A stretch of 61,647 bases of DNA from Bacillus sp. MUM 116. GTDB lineage: Bacteria; Bacillota; Bacilli; Bacillales; Cytobacillaceae. Shown here piece by piece: positions 29,285 to 37,605 of this stretch. The notes beneath the pieces are model-generated. The model did not search any database, was not told the DNA's origin, and saw nothing but the letters and a program-made list of their open reading frames with translations. Location of the stretch: NCBI RefSeq assembly GCF_001866655.1, contig NZ_MLYR01000074.1, positions 1 through 61,647 on the forward strand, written 5' to 3'. The translations under genes were made by a program, and so were the position numbers. Each line of letters begins with the position of its first letter. Position 1 is the stretch's first letter.

Positions 29285-29488
29285 CTATTGGAACAAAAAT
29301 ACAGATTTTATTTTTTGGAAAAGGTCATCTACGATGGTTGCAACTTGAAATAAAATATAGATAAAACCAAATAATGTCACCCACTGGGCATATTCTTTTT
29401 TGCCGACTTGATCAAGGACTGTATGCAAAAAAGCAACTACAATCCCCACCCCCGCTATTTTAAAAATAATATCCACTTCTAACCCCAT
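29285..29488 (-). CDS. spoIIIAC: Stage III sporulation protein AC
   Basis: This is a 67-residue membrane protein with two helices (about 8-24 and 37-55), nearly identical in pattern to B. subtilis SpoIIIAC (AGVGIVVAFLHTVLDQVGKKEYAQWVTL). With SpoIIIAD it resembles export-gate components of type III systems. The ATG has GGGGG in range. Its TAG stop lies 16 bp before the ATT of spoIIIAD. Confidence 0.93.
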   Translation of the reverse strand: MGLEVDIIFKIAGVGIVVAFLHTVLDQVGKKEYAQWVTLFGFIYILFQVATIVDDLFQKIKSVFLFQ

Positions 29489-29499
29489 TGCAGTTCCCC

Positions 29500-30015
29500 C
29501 TAGAATAATAAAATGATCAATAACAATCCTGACAGGAATCCCAGACTTTTAACCATTTTTTCGTATTTTGACTGTTTATCAAGTGCGTCTGCTTCTTCCC
29601 TCTCCAAATGAGAAAGAGTAAGCATAATATGTTTTTGCTGGGAATAGCGGTCATGGCGGCCAAGAGTTTCCCCAAATTGCTTCATAATTTCGAATTCGCC
29701 CTGCTTTAACGCAGTGGATCTCCAAACCTCTTTCAAACTGGATTCCCACGCCTCTTTGACGGTCGTCTCTGTATCGGTAAGTTTCTTTGCAAAGGATTCG
29801 AAAAAAACGGATAAAGGTTTTGAGAGTTGATCTGCAAGCCTTCTTGCGGCTTCATGCAATGGCGTGTGACCATACATGATTTCTGCTTCGAGCGATTGCA
29901 GGCTTGAGCGCAGCATTCGAAGTTGCCTTGGCCGTTCACTAAAATTTCGTGATGCTTCAAAACCTGTCCAAGTGGTTGCAACAATAATGAAAATGGCACC
30001 GATAATTTTAATCAT
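29500..30015 (-). CDS. spoIIIAB: Stage III sporulation protein AB
   Basis: This 171-residue protein has an N-terminal membrane helix (about 2-20), a central helical domain (LRSSLQSLEAEIMYGHTPLHEAARRLADQL) and a C-terminal hydrophobic tail (GFLSGLLLIILLF). It resembles GspF/T2SS platform proteins of export machines. It follows spoIIIAA with a 1-bp gap, so translational coupling is likely. Confidence 0.92.
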   Translation of the reverse strand: MIKIIGAIFIIVATTWTGFEASRNFSERPRQLRMLRSSLQSLEAEIMYGHTPLHEAARRLADQLSKPLSVFFESFAKKLTDTETTVKEAWESSLKEVWRSTALKQGEFEIMKQFGETLGRHDRYSQQKHIMLTLSHLEREEADALDKQSKYEKMVKSLGFLSGLLLIILLF

Positions 30016-30016
30016 T

Positions 30017-30940
30017 TTAGGTCACTCTCACTTTATAGATCACTTCTTTTCCATCTCCATCCAAGAGATGTGTAACCGTTCCCGGCCCATCATCCCTGCT
30101 TAAGACAATGAAGCGATGAAAAATTTTTTGCTCAAGAATCCCCCTCAATGAAGGCCTATTCTTTATTTCTTCCAGATTTGTTCCGTGGGTGGTCATCATA
30201 AGATTTATTCCTGCATGGACAGCCTCTTGTATAGCCTCTGCATCTTCCTTTCGGCCGATTTCATCCACGATTAAAACATCCGGACTCATGGAGCGAATCA
30301 TCATCATCATTCCTTCTGCTTTCGGACAGGCATCCAATACATCCACACGGTGTCCAAATGTCAGCTGTGGAACGCCGTTAACACATCCAGCAATTTCACT
30401 TCGTTCATCAACGATTCCTACCTTGTTTGCCTGAATCCCTTTTGCAGGAAACCCGGTGGAAATGATTCGGGCAAAATCACGCAGCAAAGTGGTTTTCCCT
30501 GTCTGCGGGGCCCCAATCACCATCGTATTCATCCAAGAATTCTGATAAATATAGGAAATGAATGGCTCAGCAATCCCCACCTTCTCTTTGGCAATCCGTA
30601 TATTAAAAGAAGAAATATCTCTAATCGCCTTGACCCTTCCCTCCTCGAGAATAACCTTGCCGGCTAAACCAATCCGATGTCCGCCGGAAACCGTTATATA
30701 TCCCCGTTTAAGCTCTTCTTCAAGCGTATAAATGGAGAAATGGCTTATTTTATTCATTAAATGGAAGGCATCATCCGGTTGAATCCGATACGATAGGAAT
30801 CGGGGAGCCCCTTTTGTCGTAATTTCAATCGGCCGATTGATGCGAATGCGAATTTCTTCGAGCTCTTCTTTTTGATCAGGAGGGAGTTTACTGATTAGAT
30901 CTGCAATATTTTTTGGTAAAAAGTGAAGAATGGTTTCCAC
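30017..30940 (-). CDS. spoIIIAA: Stage III sporulation protein AA, secretion-type ATPase
   Basis: This AAA/T2SS-E-like ATPase, thought to power the SpoIIIA-SpoIIQ channel, has Walker A GAPQTGKT (143-150), a Walker B-like VLIVDEIGRKEDAEAI and an N-terminal domain with ITVSGGHRIGLAGKV. It is 307 residues long. The start is a GTG, 7 nt after AAGGAGG. It is the first gene of the operon and lies 39 bp from a consensus sigma-E promoter. Confidence 0.95.
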   Translation of the reverse strand: METILHFLPKNIADLISKLPPDQKEELEEIRIRINRPIEITTKGAPRFLSYRIQPDDAFHLMNKISHFSIYTLEEELKRGYITVSGGHRIGLAGKVILEEGRVKAIRDISSFNIRIAKEKVGIAEPFISYIYQNSWMNTMVIGAPQTGKTTLLRDFARIISTGFPAKGIQANKVGIVDERSEIAGCVNGVPQLTFGHRVDVLDACPKAEGMMMMIRSMSPDVLIVDEIGRKEDAEAIQEAVHAGINLMMTTHGTNLEEIKNRPSLRGILEQKIFHRFIVLSRDDGPGTVTHLLDGDGKEVIYKVRVT

Positions 30941-30978
30941 AATGTATCCTCCTTGCTGTTGCTTGTCTCATTATTTAA

Positions 30979-31007
30979 AATGTATGCCTTTTAAGGAGCA
31001 ATATGAC
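30979..31007 (-). promoter_or_regulatory. Sigma-E promoter of the spoIIIA operon
   Basis: The minus strand reads GTCATATT (31000-31007), a 13-bp spacer and CATACATT (30979-30986). Both elements match the sigma-E consensus, and the promoter lies 39 bp before spoIIIAA. This fits mother-cell expression during engulfment. Confidence 0.88.
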
Positions 31008-31113
31008 TTTCAATGTAGGCAATTCTTTCAAAATTTTCTTTCATTCTATTTTTTTCAATCTAAATGATAGAAACGTTTAGGAATACTTCCTATTTTTCAG
31101 CCGTATTTTATAA

Positions 31114-31350
31114 AAGGCTGTTTTCGTAAACTTTGTCTTGAAGAAGGAGAATGGTTGATTTTCACTTCAGGATGCTTGCTTTCCGGGGGGCGGTCAGTGA
31201 GCATCCTTGGAGCCACAGCTCCTGCGGGGTCTCACCTGTCCCGCTGCTCCCGCAAGAGTCTCGCACCTTCCGTTCCAATCAACCTGTTTATCAACAGCTT
31301 GTGTTCTCAAGACTTATTTCAATAACAACAATCTTTTAGAAAAGAGCCTT
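31114..31350 (+). repeat. Dispersed repeat family B, copy 1 (terminal inverted repeats)
   Basis: A ~237-bp GC-rich insert is bounded by AAGGCTGTTTTC (from 31114) and the near-complement GAAAAGAGCCTT (31339-31350). The interior holds GGGGTCTCACCTGTCCCGCT and CGCACCTTCCG motifs shared with the copy at 54748-54935 in the opposite orientation. It fills most of the 439-bp spoIIIAA-SIMPL interval, which otherwise carries the sigma-E promoter. It is MITE-like in form, but no transposase is present. Confidence 0.75.
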
Positions 31351-31379
31351 ATATAAAGAGGTAGAGGGGGAATTTACAA

Positions 31380-32030
31380 ATGTATCGGTACATGCAACCG
31401 GAACGAGTAGGTAAAAATCACGTAATTAAAGTTACCGGTGAAGGGGAGCTGGCAATCCCGCCCGATTTGGCCTCAGTGAATTTGGGAGTTATGACGGAAA
31501 ATAAAGTACTGGAGGAGGGGCAGCAGCAAAATTCGGAGAACGTAAACAGACTGATTCAAACTCTTTTATCTTTAGGAATCCCCAGGAACAATCTGCAAAC
31601 CTTTGATTATCGGATTGATTCTGAATATGACTTTGAACAGGGGAAACAAATTTTCCGTGCATATAAAGTCACTTATATACTTCAAGTGAAATTAGAAGAT
31701 TTAACAGCGATTGGCAGGGTCATTGATACCGCCGTTCAAAATGGGGCTAACTATGTGGCTAATGTCCAGTTTTCATTAAAAAATAAAGAGGGATATTACC
31801 AAAAAGCATTGACAATCGCCTTAAACAACGCAATTGAAAAAGCAAATACCATCGCTGCCACTTTAAGAGTTTCATTAAATCCAACTCCCATTTCGGTTAC
31901 GGAAGGCGGGACACTCCCACCACCGGTTTTGAATCCACAAATGACCTATGTGAAAGGGATTAGCTCTACACAATTTGAACCAGGAGAACTTAAAATTAAA
32001 GCAACACTTACTGCAGTATTTGAGTATTAA
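31380..32030 (+). CDS. SIMPL domain (DUF541) protein
   Basis: This 216-residue protein of the SIMPL/BP26 family has KVTGEGELAIPPDLASVNLGVMTEN at the N-terminus and VQNGANYVANVQFSLKN in the middle. Bacterial relatives are often periplasmic and form ring or channel assemblies; their function is not settled. No signal peptide or membrane helix is visible here, so a cytoplasmic location is more likely. A strong Shine-Dalgarno (AGAGGGGG) precedes the ATG. The gene is convergent with efp. I do not know it at this position in B. subtilis. Confidence 0.75.
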   Translation: MYRYMQPERVGKNHVIKVTGEGELAIPPDLASVNLGVMTENKVLEEGQQQNSENVNRLIQTLLSLGIPRNNLQTFDYRIDSEYDFEQGKQIFRAYKVTYILQVKLEDLTAIGRVIDTAVQNGANYVANVQFSLKNKEGYYQKALTIALNNAIEKANTIAATLRVSLNPTPISVTEGGTLPPPVLNPQMTYVKGISSTQFEPGELKIKATLTAVFEY

Positions 32031-32072
32031 AAAAAGGATTGTACCGGTTAGTATGCCGATTCAATCCTTTTT
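32031..32072. terminator. Shared terminator of the SIMPL gene and efp
   Basis: AAAAAGGATTG / CAATCCTTTTT (32031-32041, 32062-32072) makes an 11-bp stem with U-rich tails on both strands between convergent genes. Confidence 0.85.
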
Positions 32073-32101
32073 CATTTTGCGCTATCGTTTTCGAAAATTA
32101 A

Positions 32102-32659
32102 TTATGCTCTTGATACATAAGAAGCTTCTGCTGTATTGATGATTAATTTATCACCTTGGTTAATAAAGAATGGCACTTGAACAATCAGACCTGTTTCAAG
32201 TGTAGCCGGTTTTGTTCCGCCTGAAGCTGTATCACCCTTAATACCTGGTTCAGTTTCGGTAACTTCAAGCACAACTGTGTTTGGTAATTCCACACCAAGG
32301 GTTTCATGATTGAACATCATAATGTGAACTTCCATATTTTCCTTTAAGAACTTTAATTCGTACTCAATGCTCGATGCTGGAAGTTCAACTTGTTCGTAAG
32401 AATCCATATCCATAAATACATGTTGATCTCCGCTTGCATATAGGTATTGCATTTTGCGGTTATCAATTTGGGCCTTCTCAACTTTTTCCCCAGCACGGAA
32501 TGTTTTTTCTTGAATGGCCCCGTTACGAAGATTACGCAATTTAGAACGAACAAAAGCTGCACCCTTACCCGGTTTTACGTGTTGGAAATCAATGACGCGC
32601 CAAATACCGCCGTCCACTTCAATTGTTAAGCCTGTTTTAAAATCGTTAACAGAAATCAT
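32102..32659 (-). CDS. efp: Elongation factor P
   Basis: This translation factor relieves ribosome stalling at polyproline runs. It has three beta-barrel domains in 185 residues. The tip of domain I carries K32 in [12 protein letters not shown], the position modified in B. subtilis (5-aminopentanol) and required for some functions there. The C-terminal OB domain has [20 protein letters not shown]. It is 22 bp downstream of yqhT. No poxA/epmA-type modification gene is in the window. Confidence 0.97.
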   Translation of the reverse strand: MISVNDFKTGLTIEVDGGIWRVIDFQHVKPGKGAAFVRSKLRNLRNGAIQEKTFRAGEKVEKAQIDNRKMQYLYASGDQHVFMDMDSYEQVELPASSIEYELKFLKENMEVHIMMFNHETLGVELPNTVVLEVTETEPGIKGDTASGGTKPATLETGLIVQVPFFINQGDKLIINTAEASYVSRA

Positions 32660-32681
32660 GCATTAAGTCCTCCTATATCCT

Positions 32682-33743
32682 TTACAAAATAATTAGATCC
32701 TTAGTTGAGTGTGTAAGAGCCTCGTTACTATCCTTCGTAACCAGTGTGTCATCTTCAATACGTACTCCGCCAAGTCCAGGAATATAAATTCCTGGTTCAC
32801 ATGTAACAACCATACCAGGTTCTAAAACAAGGTCAGAGCGGAATGAAAGAGCAGGACCTTCATGAACTTCAAGACCAATTCCGTGACCAGTTGAATGTCC
32901 AAAATATTCACCGTAACCTTTTTCCGTTATGTAATCCCTCGTTAATGAATCAGCCTCTTTACCAGTAATTCCAGGCTTAATTCCTTCCATCCCTTTTAGC
33001 TGTGCATCAAGAACAATCTCATAAATCTCCTTAAGCTTTTCATCCGGCTGTCCGACTGCTACTGTTCTTGTGATATCGGATACATACCCTTTATAATAGG
33101 CACCATAATCAAGCGTAACAAAATCCCCTGCTTCAATTACTTTATCACTTGCTACACCGTGTGGAAGTGCGGAGCGGTACCCTGATGCTACAATCGTATC
33201 AAATGACGATGATGTTGCTCCAGCTCTTCTCATAAAGAACTCTAATTCATTCGCTACCTCAAGCTCAGTTTTCCCGGGGCGAATAAAATCCAAAATATGC
33301 TTAAACGCAGCATCAGCAATATCTGCTGCTTCCTTTAATATCTTAATCTCTGCATCAGTCTTAATCAAGCGTAATTTTTCAATTAATCCTGAAACCGGCA
33401 GCAGTTCCCCTTCAACTACCTTTTCATAAGATTTAAATTCTGAAAAAGTTAAATAGTCTGCTTCAAAACCAAGCTTATTAATTCCAAGTTGTTTGGCCTG
33501 TTTTGCCACTTCTTCAGGAATCGTACTTGAAAATTTAATAATTTCGTACCCTTCACATTGTTTAGAAGCCTGTTCGATATAGCGGAAATCTGTAATAAAT
33601 AATGCTTTTTCAGAACTAATCAAAACCACACCTGCAGTGCCTGTGAAATTTGAAACATATCTACGGTTGTATGGACTTGTTATCAAAACTCCATCAATAC
33701 CGCTTCCTGCAAAGCTCTCTCTTAATTTCTCTAATTTCATCAT
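32682..33743 (-). CDS. yqhT: M24 family metallopeptidase (Xaa-Pro dipeptidase-like) YqhT
   Basis: This pita-bread-fold aminopeptidase has an N-terminal creatinase-like domain (about 1-125) and a C-terminal M24 domain with the five metal ligands in TLDYGAYYKGYVSDITR (two Asp), GHSTGHGIGLEVHE (His), TCEPGIY (Glu) and RIEDDTLV (Glu). It probably cleaves X-Pro bonds in peptides. The frame is open to 33824, but the ATG at 33743 behind AAAGGAGAG gives the usual 353 residues. It is upstream of efp and likely cotranscribed. aroQ, next to it in B. subtilis, is absent. Confidence 0.92.
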   Translation of the reverse strand: MMKLEKLRESFAGSGIDGVLITSPYNRRYVSNFTGTAGVVLISSEKALFITDFRYIEQASKQCEGYEIIKFSSTIPEEVAKQAKQLGINKLGFEADYLTFSEFKSYEKVVEGELLPVSGLIEKLRLIKTDAEIKILKEAADIADAAFKHILDFIRPGKTELEVANELEFFMRRAGATSSSFDTIVASGYRSALPHGVASDKVIEAGDFVTLDYGAYYKGYVSDITRTVAVGQPDEKLKEIYEIVLDAQLKGMEGIKPGITGKEADSLTRDYITEKGYGEYFGHSTGHGIGLEVHEGPALSFRSDLVLEPGMVVTCEPGIYIPGLGGVRIEDDTLVTKDSNEALTHSTKDLIIL

Positions 33744-33846
33744 GGGTTTCTTCTCTCCTTTAAAAGGCAGTTTCAGAACTATGTACTTGTATTGGCACAA
33801 CAAAATTATTTTATCATAATACATGGAATACGCATAATCATGATGA

Positions 33847-34344
33847 TTAGCTAGATGTTTCTTTTGCCATCATTTCGGTATTTTGGTACTCATAATTTAT
33901 GGAATATCCTATGAAAATTCCATATACGATATATAAACAAATCGATGTAATCAAGGTATCCCTGCTTAAATCCACAATAGGATCGATACTTGGAAAAAGT
34001 GGATTTAAGACAACGAACACCAATAAAAATAAGACAATCCCGTAACCGAACCCGACCCAAAAACCGGTAAATTTCCTTAATGCTGCATAATAAATAAATG
34101 CGGCCACAACTGATATGACACCAAATATGATAATCGAAATCAGCGTTCCAACCCATCCATACTTCCAGTTACCAAGGGCCCATGGCTCCAGAATGACATT
34201 TGGGCGTATCTCGGTAAAATTAAAGTAATATCCTAACCAGCCAATTGCACTCCAAAAAAGGCCTCCAAAAAGCCCTGTCCAAAAAACCAGTGCCCGGATT
34301 GGCATTGGTTTTGGATATGTTTTTGCCTTGTGGTCGTTTGCCAT
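33847..34344 (-). CDS. yqhR: Conserved membrane protein YqhR
   Basis: This 165-residue integral membrane protein of unknown function has four predicted helices (about 18-42, 61-85, 95-120, 133-158) and a hydrophilic, Lys-rich N-terminus. The ATG at 34344 follows AAGGAGG; the open frame up to 34401 lacks a comparable site. It is conserved at this locus in Bacillus, next to yqhQ, which is transcribed divergently. Confidence 0.85.
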   Translation of the reverse strand: MANDHKAKTYPKPMPIRALVFWTGLFGGLFWSAIGWLGYYFNFTEIRPNVILEPWALGNWKYGWVGTLISIIIFGVISVVAAFIYYAALRKFTGFWVGFGYGIVLFLLVFVVLNPLFPSIDPIVDLSRDTLITSICLYIVYGIFIGYSINYEYQNTEMMAKETSS

Positions 34345-34588
34345 GGAATAGACCTCCTTTTTTTCTTTTTTTAATGAGTAAACTAAATTTCTTTTGTGCA
34401 TGCTTCCATAATGTTCTTGCCAATATTATGTCCTTAGGATTACATTCCCTTGCATATAAAAAATTTTTTTAAATTAAATGGAAAAATTATTACATTCATA
34501 GAGGTTTTTTCTTTTTTCTAGTAGAATAAATTTAAGTACATACAGATTTACTTTTCTGCTAATGTGCAACTTTTTTAAGGTTGGTGTA

Positions 34589-35539
34589 ATGTACATGTCT
34601 AATACTCAAAAACCAGTTTACGGCGGTCAGGCGGTTGTCGAAGGTGTTATGTTTGGCGGCAAGCATCATTATGTGACTGCAATTCGCAGAAAGGACCATT
34701 CTGTTGATTATTTTCGCTTACCGCGGGAAGGAAACCCCACACTCGCAAAACTTAAAAAAATCCCTTTTCTCCGTGGAATCATTGCGATCGTTGAAGCAAG
34801 TGCAAATGGCTCCAAACATTTAAATTTCTCCACGGAAAGATTCGATGTAGATCCAAAGGATGACCATACATTAAAAGAGAAAGAAGTTTCAAAGCTTACC
34901 ATGTATTTGGGGGCCGCTGTTATTGGGGTCATTTCTTTCTTATTCGGTAAATTTGCTTTTACCTTAATACCAGTATTCCTTGCCGAATTGACCAGGAGTA
35001 TATTCCCATCCGATTTTGCACAGGTGCTGGTGGAAGGCTTTTTTAAGCTAATCCTTTTACTCTGTTACATTTATTTTGTCTCACTCATCCCTTTAATAAA
35101 AAGGGTGTTTCAATATCATGGTGCTGAGCATAAAGTAATCAATACCTTCGAATCCGGTGTCGAGCTTACAGTTGAAAATGTTCAAGCACATTCACGGCTT
35201 CATTACCGCTGTGGCAGCAGTTTTATCTTGTTCACCGTAATTGTCGGAGTATTTGTCTATATGGCTGTTCCGACCACACCATTATGGTTACGCATTGTGG
35301 ACCGACTTGCATTAATTCCTGTTGTACTTGGAATTGCCTTTGAGATCTTGCAGCTTACCAACAAGCTTAGGGATATTCCAGTATTAAAATACTTAGGTCT
35401 GCCTGGATTATGGCTTCAATTGTTAACAACAAAAGAACCAAATGATGACCAAGTGGAAGTAGCGATTTTATCCTTTCAGGAATTGTTAAAAATGGAAAAG
35501 GTATCAGAGAAGCAAATAGAGATAGAAGAAATTGTCTAA
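34589..35539 (+). CDS. yqhQ: DUF1385 family membrane protein YqhQ
   Basis: This is a DUF1385 protein starting with the conserved YGGQAVVEGVMFGGKHHYVTAIR, then a soluble segment, several membrane helices (about 105-170 and 210-255) and the signature YHGAEHKVINTFE. The function is unknown; the AEHKVIN motif suggests a metal- or substrate-binding site, but that is inference. I start it at the ATG at 34589, where AAGG lies ~8 nt upstream; a second ATG follows two codons later. Length is 316. Confidence 0.85.
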   Translation: MYMSNTQKPVYGGQAVVEGVMFGGKHHYVTAIRRKDHSVDYFRLPREGNPTLAKLKKIPFLRGIIAIVEASANGSKHLNFSTERFDVDPKDDHTLKEKEVSKLTMYLGAAVIGVISFLFGKFAFTLIPVFLAELTRSIFPSDFAQVLVEGFFKLILLLCYIYFVSLIPLIKRVFQYHGAEHKVINTFESGVELTVENVQAHSRLHYRCGSSFILFTVIVGVFVYMAVPTTPLWLRIVDRLALIPVVLGIAFEILQLTNKLRDIPVLKYLGLPGLWLQLLTTKEPNDDQVEVAILSFQELLKMEKVSEKQIEIEEIV

Positions 35540-35605
35540 TCTTTGCCTTTCCCGTGTTTAAAAGATAAAAAAAATGCTTAAGATGCTCATAGGGAGGTGG
35601 CTTTC

Positions 35606-35989
35606 TTGAAAAATCGGACACCCGTTTTCATTGTTGGCGGGCTTATCATTCTTGCTTTATTGGGGATTTTTGCTACATTTACTAATAATCCTACTGCTTT
35701 TCTTCAAAATATACTTGTCATCGTATTGGTTGGTCTCGTGATCTTTTTCCTTGTTCGCAGGTTTTCAACTTCGAGCCCTCAGAAAAAAGAGCAGCGGGCA
35801 TTTCTTAAAGCAGCGAAAAAATCAAAAAAACGTTTGCAGCAAAAAGGGAAAGACTTTGGACTTAAGACCTCTTCCCTTGGGACCCTATCATCTTTAAAGA
35901 AAAGCAATCGAATCAAAAAGAAATCTCCTGCTCACTTAACGGTGATTGACGGAAAAAAAGGAAAAAAGAAAAATCGAGCGTCCTTATAA
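35606..35989 (+). CDS. yqhP: Small membrane protein YqhP-like
   Basis: This protein of 127 residues has two N-terminal membrane helices (about 4-22 and 31-50) and a long, strongly basic tail (many Lys/Arg, KKSKKRLQQKGKDFG, IKKKSPAHLTVIDGKKGKKK), which suggests contact with RNA or lipid head groups. No function is known. The start is the TTG at 35606 behind GGGAGG; a GTG at 35597 lies inside that site. I name it YqhP by position and pattern. Confidence 0.75.
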   Translation: MKNRTPVFIVGGLIILALLGIFATFTNNPTAFLQNILVIVLVGLVIFFLVRRFSTSSPQKKEQRAFLKAAKKSKKRLQQKGKDFGLKTSSLGTLSSLKKSNRIKKKSPAHLTVIDGKKGKKKNRASL

Positions 35990-36004
35990 CGCTCGTTTTT
36001 TTTT
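35975..36004 (+). terminator. Terminator of yqhQ-yqhP
   Basis: CGAGCG / CGCTCG with a loop containing the yqhP stop codon is followed by nine T residues. Confidence 0.85.
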
Positions 36005-36006
36005 GC

Positions 36007-36891
36007 TTAATAAGTCCAAACTTTTAAAAATTTTTCTGCATGCGCCCTCCCAATTTCAACGATTTTTTGTTTTTTTTCATCTTTTAAGTTAAATTCAATT
36101 AAGCTTACTCCTTCGGCAGGGATAAAAATAATATTCTTTGCATGCTTTTTTGAAATATATCTGGCATCATGGGCATCTTTCATTGTTTCAAATAGGGCAC
36201 CAAATAACTGAATCCCATTTAGGATTTTATGTTTTTGGTGTTCATACTCACTAGGGCTAAGTTTGATTCCAATAACAGGTCTTATTTTTCTGCCGTCATC
36301 TGTATCAAACAGCCACATTGGAAAATTGCTGAGTACGCCGCCATCAACAATGACGTTTATCCCCTCGATAGACCGTAATTTAACCGGTTCAAAAAAATAG
36401 GGAATGCTGCAACTCATTCGAATCGCTTTTGCAATGGGAAAGGAATCAGGGGTGATACCGTATTTCTCTAAGTCATCCGGAAGGACAATTAACTGACCGT
36501 TTGAAAGATCTGAGGCAACAACTCTGAGTTTTTTTTGTGGTAAATCGGAGAATGTTTTGATTCCTTTTGCCTCCAGTTTTTCAGTCATCCATTTTTCAAA
36601 TGCATTTCCTTTATAAAGCCCAAGTTTGAAATAAACCAGCAGCCATTTTGCAAAGGAAAAAGGAATGAAGGTTTTTCGTGGATCCAGCATCGTGGTAATA
36701 TCCAGTTCTTCAAGGAGTTGATAAACTTCCTTACTTGTATACCCTGCCGCAATTAGGGCTGCTACAATTGAGCCTGCACTCGTGCCTGCGACTCTTTCAA
36801 ATTCAAAGCCTTGATTCTCAATTTCTTGACATGCTCCTATTAAAGCAAAGCCTTTAATACCCCCTCCAGAAAAAACGCCGTCTATTTTCAT
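36007..36891 (-). CDS. yqhO: Patatin-like phospholipase YqhO
   Basis: This is a patatin-family lipid acyl hydrolase (RssA/NTE type) of 294 residues. It has the oxyanion loop GGGIKG (9-14), the nucleophile S38 in GTSAG and the catalytic D183 in DGGVLSNFP, so the Ser-Asp dyad is complete. There is no signal peptide, so it probably acts on the inner face of the membrane. The frame is open far upstream, to 37125, overlapping the next gene, but the ATG at 36891 (AGGAG 8 nt before) is where the domain starts. Confidence 0.9.
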   Translation of the reverse strand: MKIDGVFSGGGIKGFALIGACQEIENQGFEFERVAGTSAGSIVAALIAAGYTSKEVYQLLEELDITTMLDPRKTFIPFSFAKWLLVYFKLGLYKGNAFEKWMTEKLEAKGIKTFSDLPQKKLRVVASDLSNGQLIVLPDDLEKYGITPDSFPIAKAIRMSCSIPYFFEPVKLRSIEGINVIVDGGVLSNFPMWLFDTDDGRKIRPVIGIKLSPSEYEHQKHKILNGIQLFGALFETMKDAHDARYISKKHAKNIIFIPAEGVSLIEFNLKDEKKQKIVEIGRAHAEKFLKVWTY

Positions 36892-37048
36892 GGCAGCCAC
36901 TCCTAAAGTTGATATACTCATTGTTACATCTTTAAGCGTGAGGTTGAAAAAATAGTACGGTGGACAGGGAGAAAATTTACAGAGTAAATTGGCTGTGCTT
37001 TTACCTCGGGACATTATCCACTTTTGTAAAGCAACTTTCTTTACGCAA

Positions 37049-37081
37049 GAAGGAACATCGTGGCGTCCCCGATGTTCCTTC
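37049..37081 (+). terminator. Strong hairpin between the NlpC/P60 gene and yqhO
   Basis: A 12-bp perfect stem, GAAGGAACATCG / CGATGTTCCTTC, with a 9-nt loop is followed by TTTTT only on the plus strand. No plus-strand gene precedes it within 1 kb. On the minus strand, where the neighbouring genes run, it lacks a U tract. Confidence 0.55.
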
Positions 37082-37088
37082 TTTTTAA

Positions 37089-37541
37089 TTATATACGTTT
37101 TGCTCCTATGTATTTTGGCTTCCAATATCGATTGCTTGTATAAGTAATTGAAACACCACTTGATGTGACAGATTGAATCATTTTTCCATTGCCAATGTAG
37201 ATTGCCACATGTGTTGGCCGGCTTGCTTTATTTGGAGCAAAGAACATCAAATCGCCAACTTTTAAAGCTGATTTTACTTGTGTTCCTTTTGTGTAAAACA
37301 TTTGAGCAGCTGAATGTGGTAAACTCTTTCCTGCTACACGATACGAATAACTTACAAGTCCAGAGCAATCGAACCCTCTTGGGGTCATACCACCCCATTG
37401 ATATGGAACTCCAAGATTTGCTTTCGCTACTGAGATTGCTTTCGTATGATAGTATGCTGCTTCCGCTCTATCCCCCATAGGTGTAAACAATGAACTTATT
37501 GTAATAGCCATAACGAGAACTGCGACAAGTTTTTTCATCAT
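37089..37541 (-). CDS. Secreted NlpC/P60 family peptidoglycan endopeptidase
   Basis: This is a secreted cell-wall hydrolase of 150 residues: a signal peptide (1-28, cleavage after AEA) and a single C40 NlpC/P60 domain with catalytic C59 in FDCSGLVSYS and H111 in THVAIYIG. The family cleaves D-gamma-glutamyl-diaminopimelate bonds. No LysM or SH3 wall-binding domain is present, so targeting must come from the catalytic domain. The ATG is preceded by AGGGGG. Upstream hexamers at 37606-37633 suggest WalRK control, as for other such hydrolases. Confidence 0.88.
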   Translation of the reverse strand: MMKKLVAVLVMAITISSLFTPMGDRAEAAYYHTKAISVAKANLGVPYQWGGMTPRGFDCSGLVSYSYRVAGKSLPHSAAQMFYTKGTQVKSALKVGDLMFFAPNKASRPTHVAIYIGNGKMIQSVTSSGVSITYTSNRYWKPKYIGAKRI

Positions 37542-37605
37542 ATTATTCGATCCCCCTGTGAGGTAATTTGTTACTTTTACTATATAAGAAAGAGATAACG
37601 GTTAC

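Noticed and set aside
31151..31339. 62-residue frame in the spoIIIAA upstream gap
   Set aside because: It lies wholly inside repeat B, and its GC-rich codons reflect the repeat, not a gene.
36892..37125. N-terminal extension of YqhO by 78 residues
   Set aside because: It overlaps the end of the NlpC/P60 gene and a hairpin, has no homology pattern, and the ATG at 36891 has a Shine-Dalgarno at the domain start.
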